Source: Gammaproteobacteria bacterium (GTDB taxonomy: Bacteria > Pseudomonadota > Gammaproteobacteria > Pseudomonadales > Cellvibrionaceae). Taken from it: 64,000 nt of DNA. Every line of letters begins with the position of its first letter. Positions within the stretch are counted from its first letter, which is position 1. This document shows positions 51,839 through 60,844 of the stretch, in pieces. A program made the translations under genes and the position numbers. The stretch lies in assembly GCA_021151835.1 (NCBI GenBank), contig JAGKWO010000017.1:1-64000 (forward strand). The letters run 5' to 3'. Below the pieces are notes generated by a model. That model was not told the DNA's origin and did not search any database. It saw only the letters and a list, made by a program, of their open reading frames with translations.

Positions 51839-53277
51839 TGAACAATAACAGCGTGTTATCACCGCCGGCAATGCGTTTGTGGCTGGCCATTCGCTTATCT
51901 GGCAATACATCGCATCATGCGATAGATACCGGTGAGAATAGTGTTGAAAAAAAATTGATGGGATTGTGCGAGGCTTTTTATCAATTTACCCCGCATTTGC
52001 AAATGTATATTTCCGGATATACCGATGCTCATGGAGTGTTGTTGGAAATCTCACGTTCATTGACACTATTTGGCGGGATCAAAATATTACTGGAAGCAAT
52101 CCTGCAACAATTGCGCTTAAAAGGAATTTCTCAAGATTATCACTACGCCCTGGCGCACACCGCACAAGCGGCATGGTTGTGCAGTTTTCTGGATGACCGT
52201 GAACAATCCATTGAACGCGTTGAGCAACAAGTAAGGCACTCTCAACCCGAACAGTTACGCCACTTTTTTCGCCAACAATTGCAACCATTACCAGTAACCT
52301 GCCTGGAAGAATTCCCGCGTGCAATCACCACACTACAACAAACGGGTTTTGTTTCGCTGGGCGATGTTATGCAACAAATACAGGTCAGTGGTTTACGCAG
52401 TTTCACCAAACGCTGTGGCAATGAATTCAGCCAATACCTGGGCGATATGCTGGATATCAGCCAGGATTTGCAACAAACAGGTTTATTTTCTGCACCAGTA
52501 CCGGTATTCCACCCGGAAATACAATTTATCGAACGAGTGGACCTGGAGTTTCCCGTAGCACAACTGGATCTCTTGCAACCAGCGCTGGCGATGCTATTGC
52601 AAAAATTAAGCTATCACTTACAACAACGCCAGCAACAATGCCAGATGGTTGAATGGCAACTTATCAGCATTTACCGGGAACGCGACCTTATTCGCGTAAA
52701 TTGCGATACCCCCCAGCAACAGGGAAATTTATTCCTGGAATTAAGTTTGATCCAGCTTGAGCAATATGCGTTTCGTTTTGCTGTCGACCAACTGGAATTG
52801 CATTGCCCTTTTACAACGCCACTGCACGCGCAAACTTATCATCTGGATTTCACCCGGCAATCACCACACCATACAGCCGCCCGGGATTTCACCCTGACTA
52901 CTGCCAAACTGAAAGCCCGTTTAGGTAATAGCGCGATTTATAAAATCAGTTACAAGGATGATCATTTACCGGAGTTAAGTAATGACATCATCAGTTACCA
53001 CAAAACTGCCTGGCAAGCCTTACCCGTATTACAACAACAGGCGTTACGCCCCAGGTGGTTATTTGCGATCCCGCAAACGATTGAACAAACAGCGAAAGGA
53101 TTGCAATGGCGTGGCCAATTACAATTACTGGCAGGCCCCGAACGTATTCATACCCACTGGTGGGACACCCCCGCTGCGCGCGATTATTTTATGGCGCAAC
53201 GCTACGATGGCTTGCGCTTGTGGATTTTCAAGGAACTGAACCAACAACGCTGGTTTGTACAAGGTATATTTTGCTAG
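51838..53277 (+). CDS. imuB: ImuB, inactive Y-family polymerase-like protein
   Basis: The 479-residue protein matches ImuB: an N-terminal Y-family-like palm region in which polymerase acidic residues are missing (ISGYTDAHGVLLEISRSLTLFGG), and a C-terminal region with the WQLRGQLQLLAGPERI-like block and the closing YFMAQRYDGLRLWIFKELNQQRWFVQGIF. ImuB binds the beta clamp and recruits DnaE2. ATG at 51838 overlaps the imuA stop by one base (TGATG). Confidence 0.88.
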   Translation: MNNNSVLSPPAMRLWLAIRLSGNTSHHAIDTGENSVEKKLMGLCEAFYQFTPHLQMYISGYTDAHGVLLEISRSLTLFGGIKILLEAILQQLRLKGISQDYHYALAHTAQAAWLCSFLDDREQSIERVEQQVRHSQPEQLRHFFRQQLQPLPVTCLEEFPRAITTLQQTGFVSLGDVMQQIQVSGLRSFTKRCGNEFSQYLGDMLDISQDLQQTGLFSAPVPVFHPEIQFIERVDLEFPVAQLDLLQPALAMLLQKLSYHLQQRQQQCQMVEWQLISIYRERDLIRVNCDTPQQQGNLFLELSLIQLEQYAFRFAVDQLELHCPFTTPLHAQTYHLDFTRQSPHHTAARDFTLTTAKLKARLGNSAIYKISYKDDHLPELSNDIISYHKTAWQALPVLQQQALRPRWLFAIPQTIEQTAKGLQWRGQLQLLAGPERIHTHWWDTPAARDYFMAQRYDGLRLWIFKELNQQRWFVQGIFC

Positions 53278-53281
53278 GGAA

Positions 53282-56200
53282 ATGCCGAATATTATGTATT
53301 ACACACATCTTCATACCATTACCAATTTTACTTTTTTAACGGGCGCATCCCATCCGCAGGAAATGGTCGAGCGCGCAGCAGAATTAGGTTATAGCGCTAT
53401 CGCCATTACTGACGAATGCTCATTAGCAGGTGTGGTTAAAGCGTTTTCTGCTGCGCAACATTGTGGAGTCGAATTAATTATTGGCAGCCATTTTTTATTA
53501 TCCAATGGGATCACCTTGATCGCTATTGCGCCTTCACGTATAGCCTATGCGGAATTATCCGGTTTTATTACCCTCGCAAGGCGACGCGCCGATAAAGGCA
53601 GCTATGAAGCTCACCTGGAAGACTTACGCTTTCGCCTGCAACATTGTTTGATTATCTGGTTGTGCGATCCCATCAACGATAACAATGAAAGCACAATCCA
53701 GTTACATGCCGATTACTTAACCCGCGCGTTCAAAGATCGTTTATGGCTTGGTGTTAGTCACCAATTGCACAGTGGTGAACAGCAACAGTTTGAACGCTGG
53801 CAACAATTGGGGAAAGAATGGGGAATCCCATTAGTCGCTGCCGGAAAAGCATTAATGCACAGTAGCAAGCGCAAAATATTGCTGGATTCACTCACCGCCA
53901 TTCGCTTGAATACCGAAGTAGCGCAGTTGGGAACACAAACCCGGGCAAACAGCGAAGCTTATTTAAAAACGCTTGGGCAATTGGAAAAACTTTATCCCCC
54001 GGCACTGCTGGAAGAAACACAACGGATTCAGGAATTATGTATTTTTTCCATGGAGGAATTAAAATATCAATACCCGCAAGAACTGGTTCCCACTGGTTTT
54101 ACACCGGGTCAATATTTACGACACCTGGTGCAAAAAGGCGCGCATCGGCGCTACCGGCAAGGCCCACCTGAAAATATTAACCGGATCATCGAAAAAGAAT
54201 TACAACTTATTGAAGAAGAAGGTTATGAATATTTTTTCCTGACTGTCTACGACATTATTGAATTTGCTCAAGCGCAAGATATTTTGTATCAGGGGCGCGG
54301 TTCGGCAGCCAACTCGGTCGTATGCTACTGCCTTGGCATAACCGAAATTGATCCGGATAAAATCAATGTGTTATTTGAGCGCTTTATTTCCAAAGAGCGT
54401 AAAGAACCACCTGATATCGATGTCGATTTTGAACACGAGCGGCGTGAAGAGATTATTCAATATATCTATACAAAATATGGACGTGAACATGCAGCGCTGG
54501 CAGCTACCGTTATTACTTATCGCCGTCGCAGCGCCGTGCGCGATTTAGGTAAAGCCCTGGGATTTGACCCAGTGTTTATTACCCACCTGGCCTCCTCTAT
54601 TGCATGGTGGGATCAACGCGATGAATGGGAACAGCGCCTTACCCGCCTGAATCAACAATTGCAGGAATCCAACCCGGCATTTTCTCCTCCGCCGCTACCG
54701 ACATTGTATTTATTTTTTAATTTGGTTAATGAATTGATGGGGTTTCCACGGCATTTATCCCAACATGTCGGTGGCTTTGTGATTGCGCGCGAACGAATCA
54801 GCGATCTGGTACCCATTGAAAATGCGAGCATGCCGGAACGCACAATTATTCAATGGGACAAGGAAGACCTGGAAACCATGGCATTGTTAAAAGTGGACGT
54901 ACTTGCACTGGGTATGTTGACCGCCCTGAGAAAAACCCTGCGTATCATCCAAACCTATCAACCACACATACAACAGTTATCCGATATTCCCAAAGATGAA
55001 CAACATGAAGAAGTAAAAGCCACTTATAAAATGTTGCGCATGGCCGATAGTATCGGCGTTTTTCAGGTGGAGTCGCGCGCGCAGATGTCCATGTTGCCTC
55101 GTTTGAAACCCGAACAGTTTTATGATTTGGTGATTCAAATTGCTATCGTGCGCCCGGGCCCCATCCAGGGTGGAATGGTCCACCCGTATTTACAACGCCG
55201 CAACAAAAAAGAGCCCGTTACTTACGAACACGATGATTTGAAACCCGTTTTAAATCGCACACTGGGTGTTCCTATTTTCCAGGAACAAGCCATCAAACTT
55301 GCCATGGTTGCCGCAGGTTTTAGCGGAGGCAAAGCCGATGAATTGCGACGCGCCATGGCAAGCTGGGGGAAAAACAGCACGCTGGAAAATTTTGAAAAGG
55401 ATTTTATTGAAGGAATGCTAGCGCGTAATTATTCACTGGATTTTGCGATACGGCTATTTGACCAGATAAAAGGTTTTGGCGGTTATGGTTTCCCCGAATC
55501 GCACTCAGCCAGTTTTGCATTGCTGTGCTATGCATCCTCCTGGTGTAAGCGCCATCATCCTGCAGCATTTTATTGCGCATTACTGAATAGCCAGCCGATG
55601 GGGTTTTATTCGCCTTCGCAATTGATCCAGGATGCAAAACGCCATGGCATTATGGTGCTACCGGTAGATATCAATCGCAGCGGGTATGACAACCAATTGG
55701 AAAAAATCGCTGCAAATAATTTGCCCACGGAGTTTTTTCCTAACCCGCAACCTTTATTTGCAATTCGCCTGGGCTTTTGCCAAATCAGCTCACTGAATAT
55801 TAATGCCGCCCAAAACATTGAACGCTGGCGTGGCAGCAAGCCATTTACATCCCTGGAAGATCTTTCGCGCCGCACACCACTTACTGCAACAGATTTGGGG
55901 CAACTTGCTGCTGCCGACGCATTTGCACAACTGACGGGAAATCGCCATGAATCACGTTGGCAAGCCGCCGCACTAAAGCCCTATATTTCTTTACTGGAAA
56001 ACACTGAACAACAACATGACCTGTTAAGTATGCCGGCACCTTCGCTGGAAAAAGATATGTACGATGATTACATCAGCCTCGGCTTAAGTTTACGTACACA
56101 TCCCATGGCATTGCTGCGCAACCAATCGCCGTTTAATCGTTGCAAAACCCACCGCGAATTGGCCAGTGTTGGCCATGGACGCTTCGTCCGTGTAGCCGGA

Positions 56201-56476
56201 TTAGTCACTGGCAGGCAACGCCCCGGTACCGCCAAAGGCAGTATGTTTGTAACCCTGGAGGATGAAACCGGCAATATCAATGTGATTGTCTGGCAACAAA
56301 CGCAGGTTCATTTTCGCGAGCCGCTATTGAATGCACAGTTATTGGTAATCAAGGGGGTATTGGAAATCAATGCAACAGACAGTGAAACACCCGTCGTGCA
56401 TTTAGTTGCCGGGCATTTGGCGGATTATACCCATTGCTTAAAAAACCTGACTGTAGATTCGCGCGATTTCCATTAA
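53282..56476 (+). CDS. dnaE2: Error-prone DNA polymerase DnaE2
   Basis: The 1064-residue protein is a C-family polymerase of the DnaE2 type. An N-terminal PHP domain (YTHLHTITNFTFLTGASHP) is followed by the polymerase core with RGSAANSVVCYCLGITEIDP and PPDIDVDFEHERREEII, carrying the catalytic Asp pair, and KVDVLALGMLT for the third acidic position. OB fold at the C terminus (VGHGRFVRVAGLVTGRQRPGTAKG). Start at 53282 is five bases after imuB; AGGG precedes it, with an alternative ATG at 53294. Confidence 0.93.
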   Translation: MPNIMYYTHLHTITNFTFLTGASHPQEMVERAAELGYSAIAITDECSLAGVVKAFSAAQHCGVELIIGSHFLLSNGITLIAIAPSRIAYAELSGFITLARRRADKGSYEAHLEDLRFRLQHCLIIWLCDPINDNNESTIQLHADYLTRAFKDRLWLGVSHQLHSGEQQQFERWQQLGKEWGIPLVAAGKALMHSSKRKILLDSLTAIRLNTEVAQLGTQTRANSEAYLKTLGQLEKLYPPALLEETQRIQELCIFSMEELKYQYPQELVPTGFTPGQYLRHLVQKGAHRRYRQGPPENINRIIEKELQLIEEEGYEYFFLTVYDIIEFAQAQDILYQGRGSAANSVVCYCLGITEIDPDKINVLFERFISKERKEPPDIDVDFEHERREEIIQYIYTKYGREHAALAATVITYRRRSAVRDLGKALGFDPVFITHLASSIAWWDQRDEWEQRLTRLNQQLQESNPAFSPPPLPTLYLFFNLVNELMGFPRHLSQHVGGFVIARERISDLVPIENASMPERTIIQWDKEDLETMALLKVDVLALGMLTALRKTLRIIQTYQPHIQQLSDIPKDEQHEEVKATYKMLRMADSIGVFQVESRAQMSMLPRLKPEQFYDLVIQIAIVRPGPIQGGMVHPYLQRRNKKEPVTYEHDDLKPVLNRTLGVPIFQEQAIKLAMVAAGFSGGKADELRRAMASWGKNSTLENFEKDFIEGMLARNYSLDFAIRLFDQIKGFGGYGFPESHSASFALLCYASSWCKRHHPAAFYCALLNSQPMGFYSPSQLIQDAKRHGIMVLPVDINRSGYDNQLEKIAANNLPTEFFPNPQPLFAIRLGFCQISSLNINAAQNIERWRGSKPFTSLEDLSRRTPLTATDLGQLAAADAFAQLTGNRHESRWQAAALKPYISLLENTEQQHDLLSMPAPSLEKDMYDDYISLGLSLRTHPMALLRNQSPFNRCKTHRELASVGHGRFVRVAGLVTGRQRPGTAKGSMFVTLEDETGNINVIVWQQTQVHFREPLLNAQLLVIKGVLEINATDSETPVVHLVAGHLADYTHCLKNLTVDSRDFH

Positions 56477-56504
56477 TTGCCTAAAATTTTTTATTGTTTT
56501 TACA

Positions 56505-57023
56505 TTATCCAGCGGGATTAATGCGCGCCGTGAGGACATGATCCTGCCATTGCCCATGAATTTTCAAATAGCGTTTGGCATAACCTTCCTGCTCAAAACC
56601 CAGGGACTTCAGTAAATTTCCAGAGCGCTCATTGTGTGGCAAATAATTGGACATCACCCGGTTTAATTTCAATTCTTCAAATGCATAACTCACAACATAG
56701 TCGCACAATTTTTTCATCACACCTTTGCCCTGGTAAGCTTCGGCAACGGCATACCCCATATAACCCGCCTGAAAAACACCGCGCACAATATTGGTCAGAT
56801 TACACACTGCAATAACATTTCCTGCATCATCCACTGCCACAAAAAAAGCGGCCCGACCATCCTGCATCTCCACTTCGCGGTTGTGCATTTGCTCTCGCCA
56901 ATAATCCAGCGTGTAAAACCGCTCGCTGCGTTCTGGCTCCCAGGGAGTGAGGTGGGTGCGGTTTTGTTCGTAGAAGCCAAGCAGTAATTGTGCATCAGCT
57001 ATCCCGGTTTTTCTGAATTTCAT
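56505..57023 (-). CDS. GNAT acetyltransferase, RimJ-like
   Basis: The 172-residue protein resembles RimJ/RimL-type N-acetyltransferases: LTPWEPERSERFYTLDYWREQM near residue 32, GYMGYAVAEAYQGKGVMKKLCDYVVSYAFEELKLNRV with the acetyl-CoA loop at QGKGVM, and NERSGNLLKSLGFEQEGYAKRYLKI. The substrate could be a ribosomal protein or another amine; I leave the symbol blank. The ATG at 57023 has AGGGA nine bases upstream. It follows the pyrB terminator on the same strand. Confidence 0.84.
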   Translation of the reverse strand: MKFRKTGIADAQLLLGFYEQNRTHLTPWEPERSERFYTLDYWREQMHNREVEMQDGRAAFFVAVDDAGNVIAVCNLTNIVRGVFQAGYMGYAVAEAYQGKGVMKKLCDYVVSYAFEELKLNRVMSNYLPHNERSGNLLKSLGFEQEGYAKRYLKIHGQWQDHVLTARINPAG

Positions 57024-57041
57024 TTTTGCATTCCCTATTAA

Positions 57042-57080
57042 AAACAAAAATCCGTATTACCGGGTAATACGGATTTTTTA
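57042..57080 (-). terminator. Rho-independent terminator after pyrB
   Basis: AAAAATCCGTATTAC (57046-57060) and GTAATACGGATTTTT (57064-57078) form a 15-base stem with a CGG loop; the minus strand then reads a T-rich tail. It separates pyrB from the RimJ-like gene. Confidence 0.9.
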
Positions 57081-57099
57081 TAAATTTATGAAAAACCGA

Positions 57100-58170
57100 T
57101 CAATTCGAACGCAACGAATTATACCAATTCACCTCTCGAGCATATTTATCTACCTGATCGGCCACATCCAATACCAACGCGAACAAAGCCATACGAACCA
57201 ATACACCATTATCCGTCTGACGGAAAATGGCGAGGTTCGGGTTTGCATTGAGATCATTATCCAATTCATTTGCATCGGCACGCGAGTCGCGCGGGAGCGG
57301 ATGCATAATGACGGTGTTGGGTTCGCAGTATTCGGTGTAAATGGATTGATTCAAACGGAAGCGGCCACGGTATTGATCGGCCTCTTCCTTACTCGCAAAA
57401 CGCTCTTCCTGAATGCGGGTGGAGTAAGCAATATCGATATGGGTAATACTGGTGGGCAGGTCATCGGTAATATGGACCGTGTGGCCCACTTTGCGTAGCT
57501 CTTCCACAATGTATTCAGGCATCGCTAATTCTTTGGGCGATACCAGCGTTACACTGATGTTGTCGAAAATGCATAGCAATTTGCACAATGAATGCACGGT
57601 ACGGCCATGTTTTAAATCGCCGATCATGGCGATACGCAAACCATCCAGATCACGGCCTTTGGAGCGCAATTCTTTGCGAATGGTATATAAATCGAGTAAT
57701 GCTTGTGTGGGGTGCTCGTTGGGGCCGTCGCCACCGTTGATTACCGGGACACGGCTGCCCTCGGCAAATTCCGCAACGGAACCTGCTTGCGGGTGGCGCA
57801 TGCAAATTACATCGCTGTAACCCGACAGCACGCGCGCCGTATCAAACAAGGATTCACCCTTGGTGAGCGATGAGCTTTCAAAACCGGTGGTTTCACGCAC
57901 ATTGCCGCCCAACAGATTAAAGGCTGCACCAAAACTAACCCGCGTGCGCGTACTGGGTTCAAAAAACATATTGCCGAGAATTGCTCCTTCCAGCACACGC
58001 GTCACTTTACGACGCAACGCATAGGGTTCCATTGCATCGGCCACATCAAAAATACGCTGGATGTCAGCCCGTTCAAATTGGGTGATGGAGAGAATATGGG
58101 CACCGGTGAAGTTCACAGGAGAATCCTTAGCGGAGACCGCTGGTTGGGGTGACAGAAAATCGGGCGCCAT
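57100..58170 (-). CDS. pyrB: Aspartate carbamoyltransferase, catalytic chain
   Basis: The 356-residue enzyme joins carbamoyl phosphate and aspartate in pyrimidine synthesis. Carbamoyl phosphate loop FFEPSTRTRVSFGAA near residue 69, KGESLFDTARVLSGYSD near 104, MRHPQAGS, NGGDGPNEHPTQALLDLYTI and MHPLPRD near residue 293 are all present. It is longer than Escherichia coli PyrB at both ends, and no pyrI or dihydroorotase-like gene is adjacent, so it is probably an independent catalytic trimer. It follows the GlpD-like gene by 71 bases on the same strand. Confidence 0.95.
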   Translation of the reverse strand: MAPDFLSPQPAVSAKDSPVNFTGAHILSITQFERADIQRIFDVADAMEPYALRRKVTRVLEGAILGNMFFEPSTRTRVSFGAAFNLLGGNVRETTGFESSSLTKGESLFDTARVLSGYSDVICMRHPQAGSVAEFAEGSRVPVINGGDGPNEHPTQALLDLYTIRKELRSKGRDLDGLRIAMIGDLKHGRTVHSLCKLLCIFDNISVTLVSPKELAMPEYIVEELRKVGHTVHITDDLPTSITHIDIAYSTRIQEERFASKEEADQYRGRFRLNQSIYTEYCEPNTVIMHPLPRDSRADANELDNDLNANPNLAIFRQTDNGVLVRMALFALVLDVADQVDKYAREVNWYNSLRSN

Positions 58171-58241
58171 TCTAGCGGTTGATATCGTTCAGACCAACGG
58201 CATTGGCAAAAATATCCTGGGTCAATATCGATATTGCCGTT

Positions 58242-59411
58242 TTAATGAACAGGAATTAGCGATACCAATGCCGTATCGGCCCTCCGCTCCTTGGTCGGTA
58301 ACGATGGCATCAGGCGCTGCAAGGCTTGCTCGGCGGTGGCACGGTAGGTAGTTAACTTGCCCCCCATCACGGATAAAACCCGCGGCCGGCTTTCATCATC
58401 CACCGCAAACATCACTTCCCGGGGGCGGGAGAATGCCTGCTTGTCGCTCTTGGGGAGCACACGCAGCCCCGCAAACGCTTCGATCTGCTCTGTGGGAATT
58501 ACCAGTTGCGGGAAATAATGCCGCAAGGTAGCCAGCAAGTATTCGCGCTCTGCGCTTGAGCAAATGGCTTTATCGGGCGAGTCTTCATGGATTTTTTCAG
58601 TAGTACCAACCAGCAATTGCCCTTCCCAGGGTAAAACAAACACCGCCCGCTTATCGGCAGGGGCCTCAAGGTAAAAATATTGATCCAATAAAGGAGGCAA
58701 TAAAAGATGGCTCCCCTGAACCAGTTCAACACCCGGTAATGGCAATGCCGGGGTAATCTGGCTTAAAACGTCGCGCGCCCAGGGACCGGCACAATTAACC
58801 AACACCCGGCAACTTACCGACTCATGCCCCCGGCCTGTTTCGATTTCCACTTTACAACATTGGCCATTGCGTTCAGCGGCCACAAAGCGGGCGGGCATCA
58901 TTAAATCAGCACCGAGTAAAACAGCGGATTGCAACACGGCGCGAGTAAGGGCTGCATCATCGGTCTGGGCTTCATGGTAACGGAAGACTGCCGTCAATCC
59001 GTCCTGGCGCAACCCGGTTAAACCCGACCATTCACGCCGCGATAATTGTTTGAATAGCGCATCTTTATTTAATCCTGCCAACACCGCATACAAACTCAAG
59101 CCGGCGCGAATCGTCAGTGGCGAACGGGTGGAATCTTCATAGACTGGAATATGCAGCGGCTTAAGCTTCACCAGTTCGGGAGCCAGCCTTAATAGCAAGG
59201 CGCGCTCATGCAAGCTTTCGCGCACCAAACCAAATTGCGCAGACTCAAGATAGCGCAAGCCACCATGAATCAGCTTGGACGATTTACTGGAGGTACCTGC
59301 CGCCGGTGCAGTTTTCTCGACTACCAATACCGAATACCCTGCCGCTGCCGCTGCCTGGGCAACACCCGCACCTTGAATACCCGCCCCTATCACGACGATG
59401 TCGTATTTCAT
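58242..59411 (-). CDS. GlpD-like FAD-dependent glycerol-3-phosphate dehydrogenase, short form
   Basis: The 389-residue flavoprotein has the FAD loop VVIGAGIQGAGVAQAAAAAG at the N terminus, SSKSSKLIHGGLRYLE near residue 41, NCAGPWARDV near 211, and VLPWEGQLLVGTTE near residue 259, ending in a SVMGGKLTTYR block. These fit GlpD/GlpA-family dehydrogenases, but classical GlpD is about 500 residues and has a C-terminal domain absent here. It may act on another glycerol phosphate or be a naturally short form. It lies upstream of pyrB. Confidence 0.8.
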   Translation of the reverse strand: MKYDIVVIGAGIQGAGVAQAAAAAGYSVLVVEKTAPAAGTSSKSSKLIHGGLRYLESAQFGLVRESLHERALLLRLAPELVKLKPLHIPVYEDSTRSPLTIRAGLSLYAVLAGLNKDALFKQLSRREWSGLTGLRQDGLTAVFRYHEAQTDDAALTRAVLQSAVLLGADLMMPARFVAAERNGQCCKVEIETGRGHESVSCRVLVNCAGPWARDVLSQITPALPLPGVELVQGSHLLLPPLLDQYFYLEAPADKRAVFVLPWEGQLLVGTTEKIHEDSPDKAICSSAEREYLLATLRHYFPQLVIPTEQIEAFAGLRVLPKSDKQAFSRPREVMFAVDDESRPRVLSVMGGKLTTYRATAEQALQRLMPSLPTKERRADTALVSLIPVH

Positions 59412-60126
59412 TCTTGTTGTTCCGGCAAATTAATGGCTAGGACCTGGAGAGATTTGGTGAGTATAGTCCAGCGCTGTAAAAATGTTCGACGATATTGTCG
59501 CTCCTTTTCACATACTTTTGCCATTAGAATGTCATTTTTTAGTGCAGGTCGAATAGCAACTGCCGCCCGGATTGCCACAAACGGCCCATCCGTACGTTTA
59601 AATATCTGATTAATTGGTGCAACGGTTAATTTTATTTGCAGCAAAATATAAAAATTTTAACGAGCATTCACACGTTTTCCTGCGCACCAAACAGGAACAC
59701 AGCAGAGTAAAAAATAAAAAACCGCCCCAAAATAGCACCCTAAAATTTTTTACATTGTTTACCTGTTCGATTGTCATCCAATAACTGGTTTCATAAGTGA
59801 ATTTTTTTTGCTGATGGAAGTCAATGCAATTAATTGGTGCAATAAAAATTTCCATGCACTTGATTTAGCCGGACGCATGAAACAATAGGCCTATTGATAA
59901 AAACGTTCTTCTGCCAATAGACTTATCAAACAGGAAGCGAGTAAACATAAAAATTCCTGAAAAATAAATTAACCACACCACTACAACTCCCTGCATAGCT
60001 ACTGGCCAATCGGTCAGTGCAATAAGAGCGCTCACTAAATACAAATCCCGATACGAAAAATATCTCGTGTTAGCACTTGTGAATTTTAACAGCCTCAACG
60101 GCGCCCTTGTTTGGCAGGTGAACTAT
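59412..60126. other. A/T-rich region with a direct repeat
   Basis: This 715-base stretch separates the GlpD-like start from the membrane protein. Several short open frames exist (for example 59610-59855 and 59865-60098 minus), none with a convincing start or family resemblance. An exact 14-base direct repeat, ATTAATTGGTGCAA, occurs at 59609-59622 and 59829-59842, 220 bases apart. I see no tRNA or terminator that I can support. Confidence 0.5.
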
Positions 60127-60762
60127 ATGATGAACTCTATTCTGGTTTATATTCATTTACTCGCTGCGTGTGTTGCGATAGGAATTTTATTGATACAGGA
60201 CTATGCACTCTTTCAAACCAATGGCAGAAGATTGACTGCGCTGGAAATCACCGAGCTGCATTTAAATGCGCGAAGAGTATCGGTAGCACTATTGCTGTTA
60301 TGGGTAACCGGAATAGCGATTGTAATCAAGGGATATGTAGGTAGCCCTGATTATGTAATCAACCCCAAGCTGTGGGCAAAATTAAGCGTGGTCGTTGTGC
60401 TAACAATTAACGGATGCGTGTTGCATAGTTTCTGCTTTCCGCGCTTGTGTTTGCCACACGGGATTAACGATCTAGCCAATACTGATAAAGTCCTCCTGGC
60501 TTTTTCGGGGAGCCTTTCAACAACGTCCTGGCTCTATGCCAGCTATCTTGGCATAGCACGGCACTGGAATTTCTCCATGACGTATATTGATGTGATGGCC
60601 ATATATGTCGGAACATTTTTAATGGTATTCACAATCGCCTGCCAGTGCTTATGGTATTTCGCAAAAGTATCCCAAATACCTGTGCAACCAAAACGCACAG
60701 CGATTGACAATGTAAAAGAAACAGAGCAATCCGCAACACAACCGTTGCACGATACGCAATAG
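60127..60762 (+). CDS. Multi-pass membrane protein of unknown function
   Basis: The 211-residue protein has about four or five hydrophobic helices (near 3-24, 50-68, 83-102, 126-143, 152-175) and a hydrophilic Gln/Lys/Thr C-terminal tail. It has Trp and His within helix ends but no motif I can name. Two adjacent ATGs (60127 and 60130) follow AGGTGAA; the frame stays open upstream to 60067 but lacks a better site. It stands alone, convergent with the aldehyde dehydrogenase-like gene. Confidence 0.65.
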   Translation: MMNSILVYIHLLAACVAIGILLIQDYALFQTNGRRLTALEITELHLNARRVSVALLLLWVTGIAIVIKGYVGSPDYVINPKLWAKLSVVVVLTINGCVLHSFCFPRLCLPHGINDLANTDKVLLAFSGSLSTTSWLYASYLGIARHWNFSMTYIDVMAIYVGTFLMVFTIACQCLWYFAKVSQIPVQPKRTAIDNVKETEQSATQPLHDTQ

Positions 60763-60794
60763 AAAGGAAACATGCGGGAAAACAAGCAGAGAAA

Positions 60795-60830
60795 AACATG
60801 AGGATGTGAGTTAAATACCACATCCTTGTG
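60795..60830 (-). terminator. Possible terminator between convergent genes
   Basis: AGGATGTG (60801-60808) pairs with CACATCCT (60819-60826). On the minus strand a GTTTTTC stretch follows a few bases later, so it could end the aldehyde dehydrogenase-like transcript. Confidence 0.45.
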
Positions 60831-60844
60831 ATTCGCGTAATCGA

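Noticed and set aside
59610..59855. 81-codon minus-strand frame in the same gap
   Set aside because: No ribosome site, no recognisable domain, and it overlaps the direct repeat.
59865..60098. 77-codon minus-strand frame with two hydrophobic stretches
   Set aside because: Starts with TTG, lacks a ribosome site and sits in an A/T-rich gap where such frames arise by chance.
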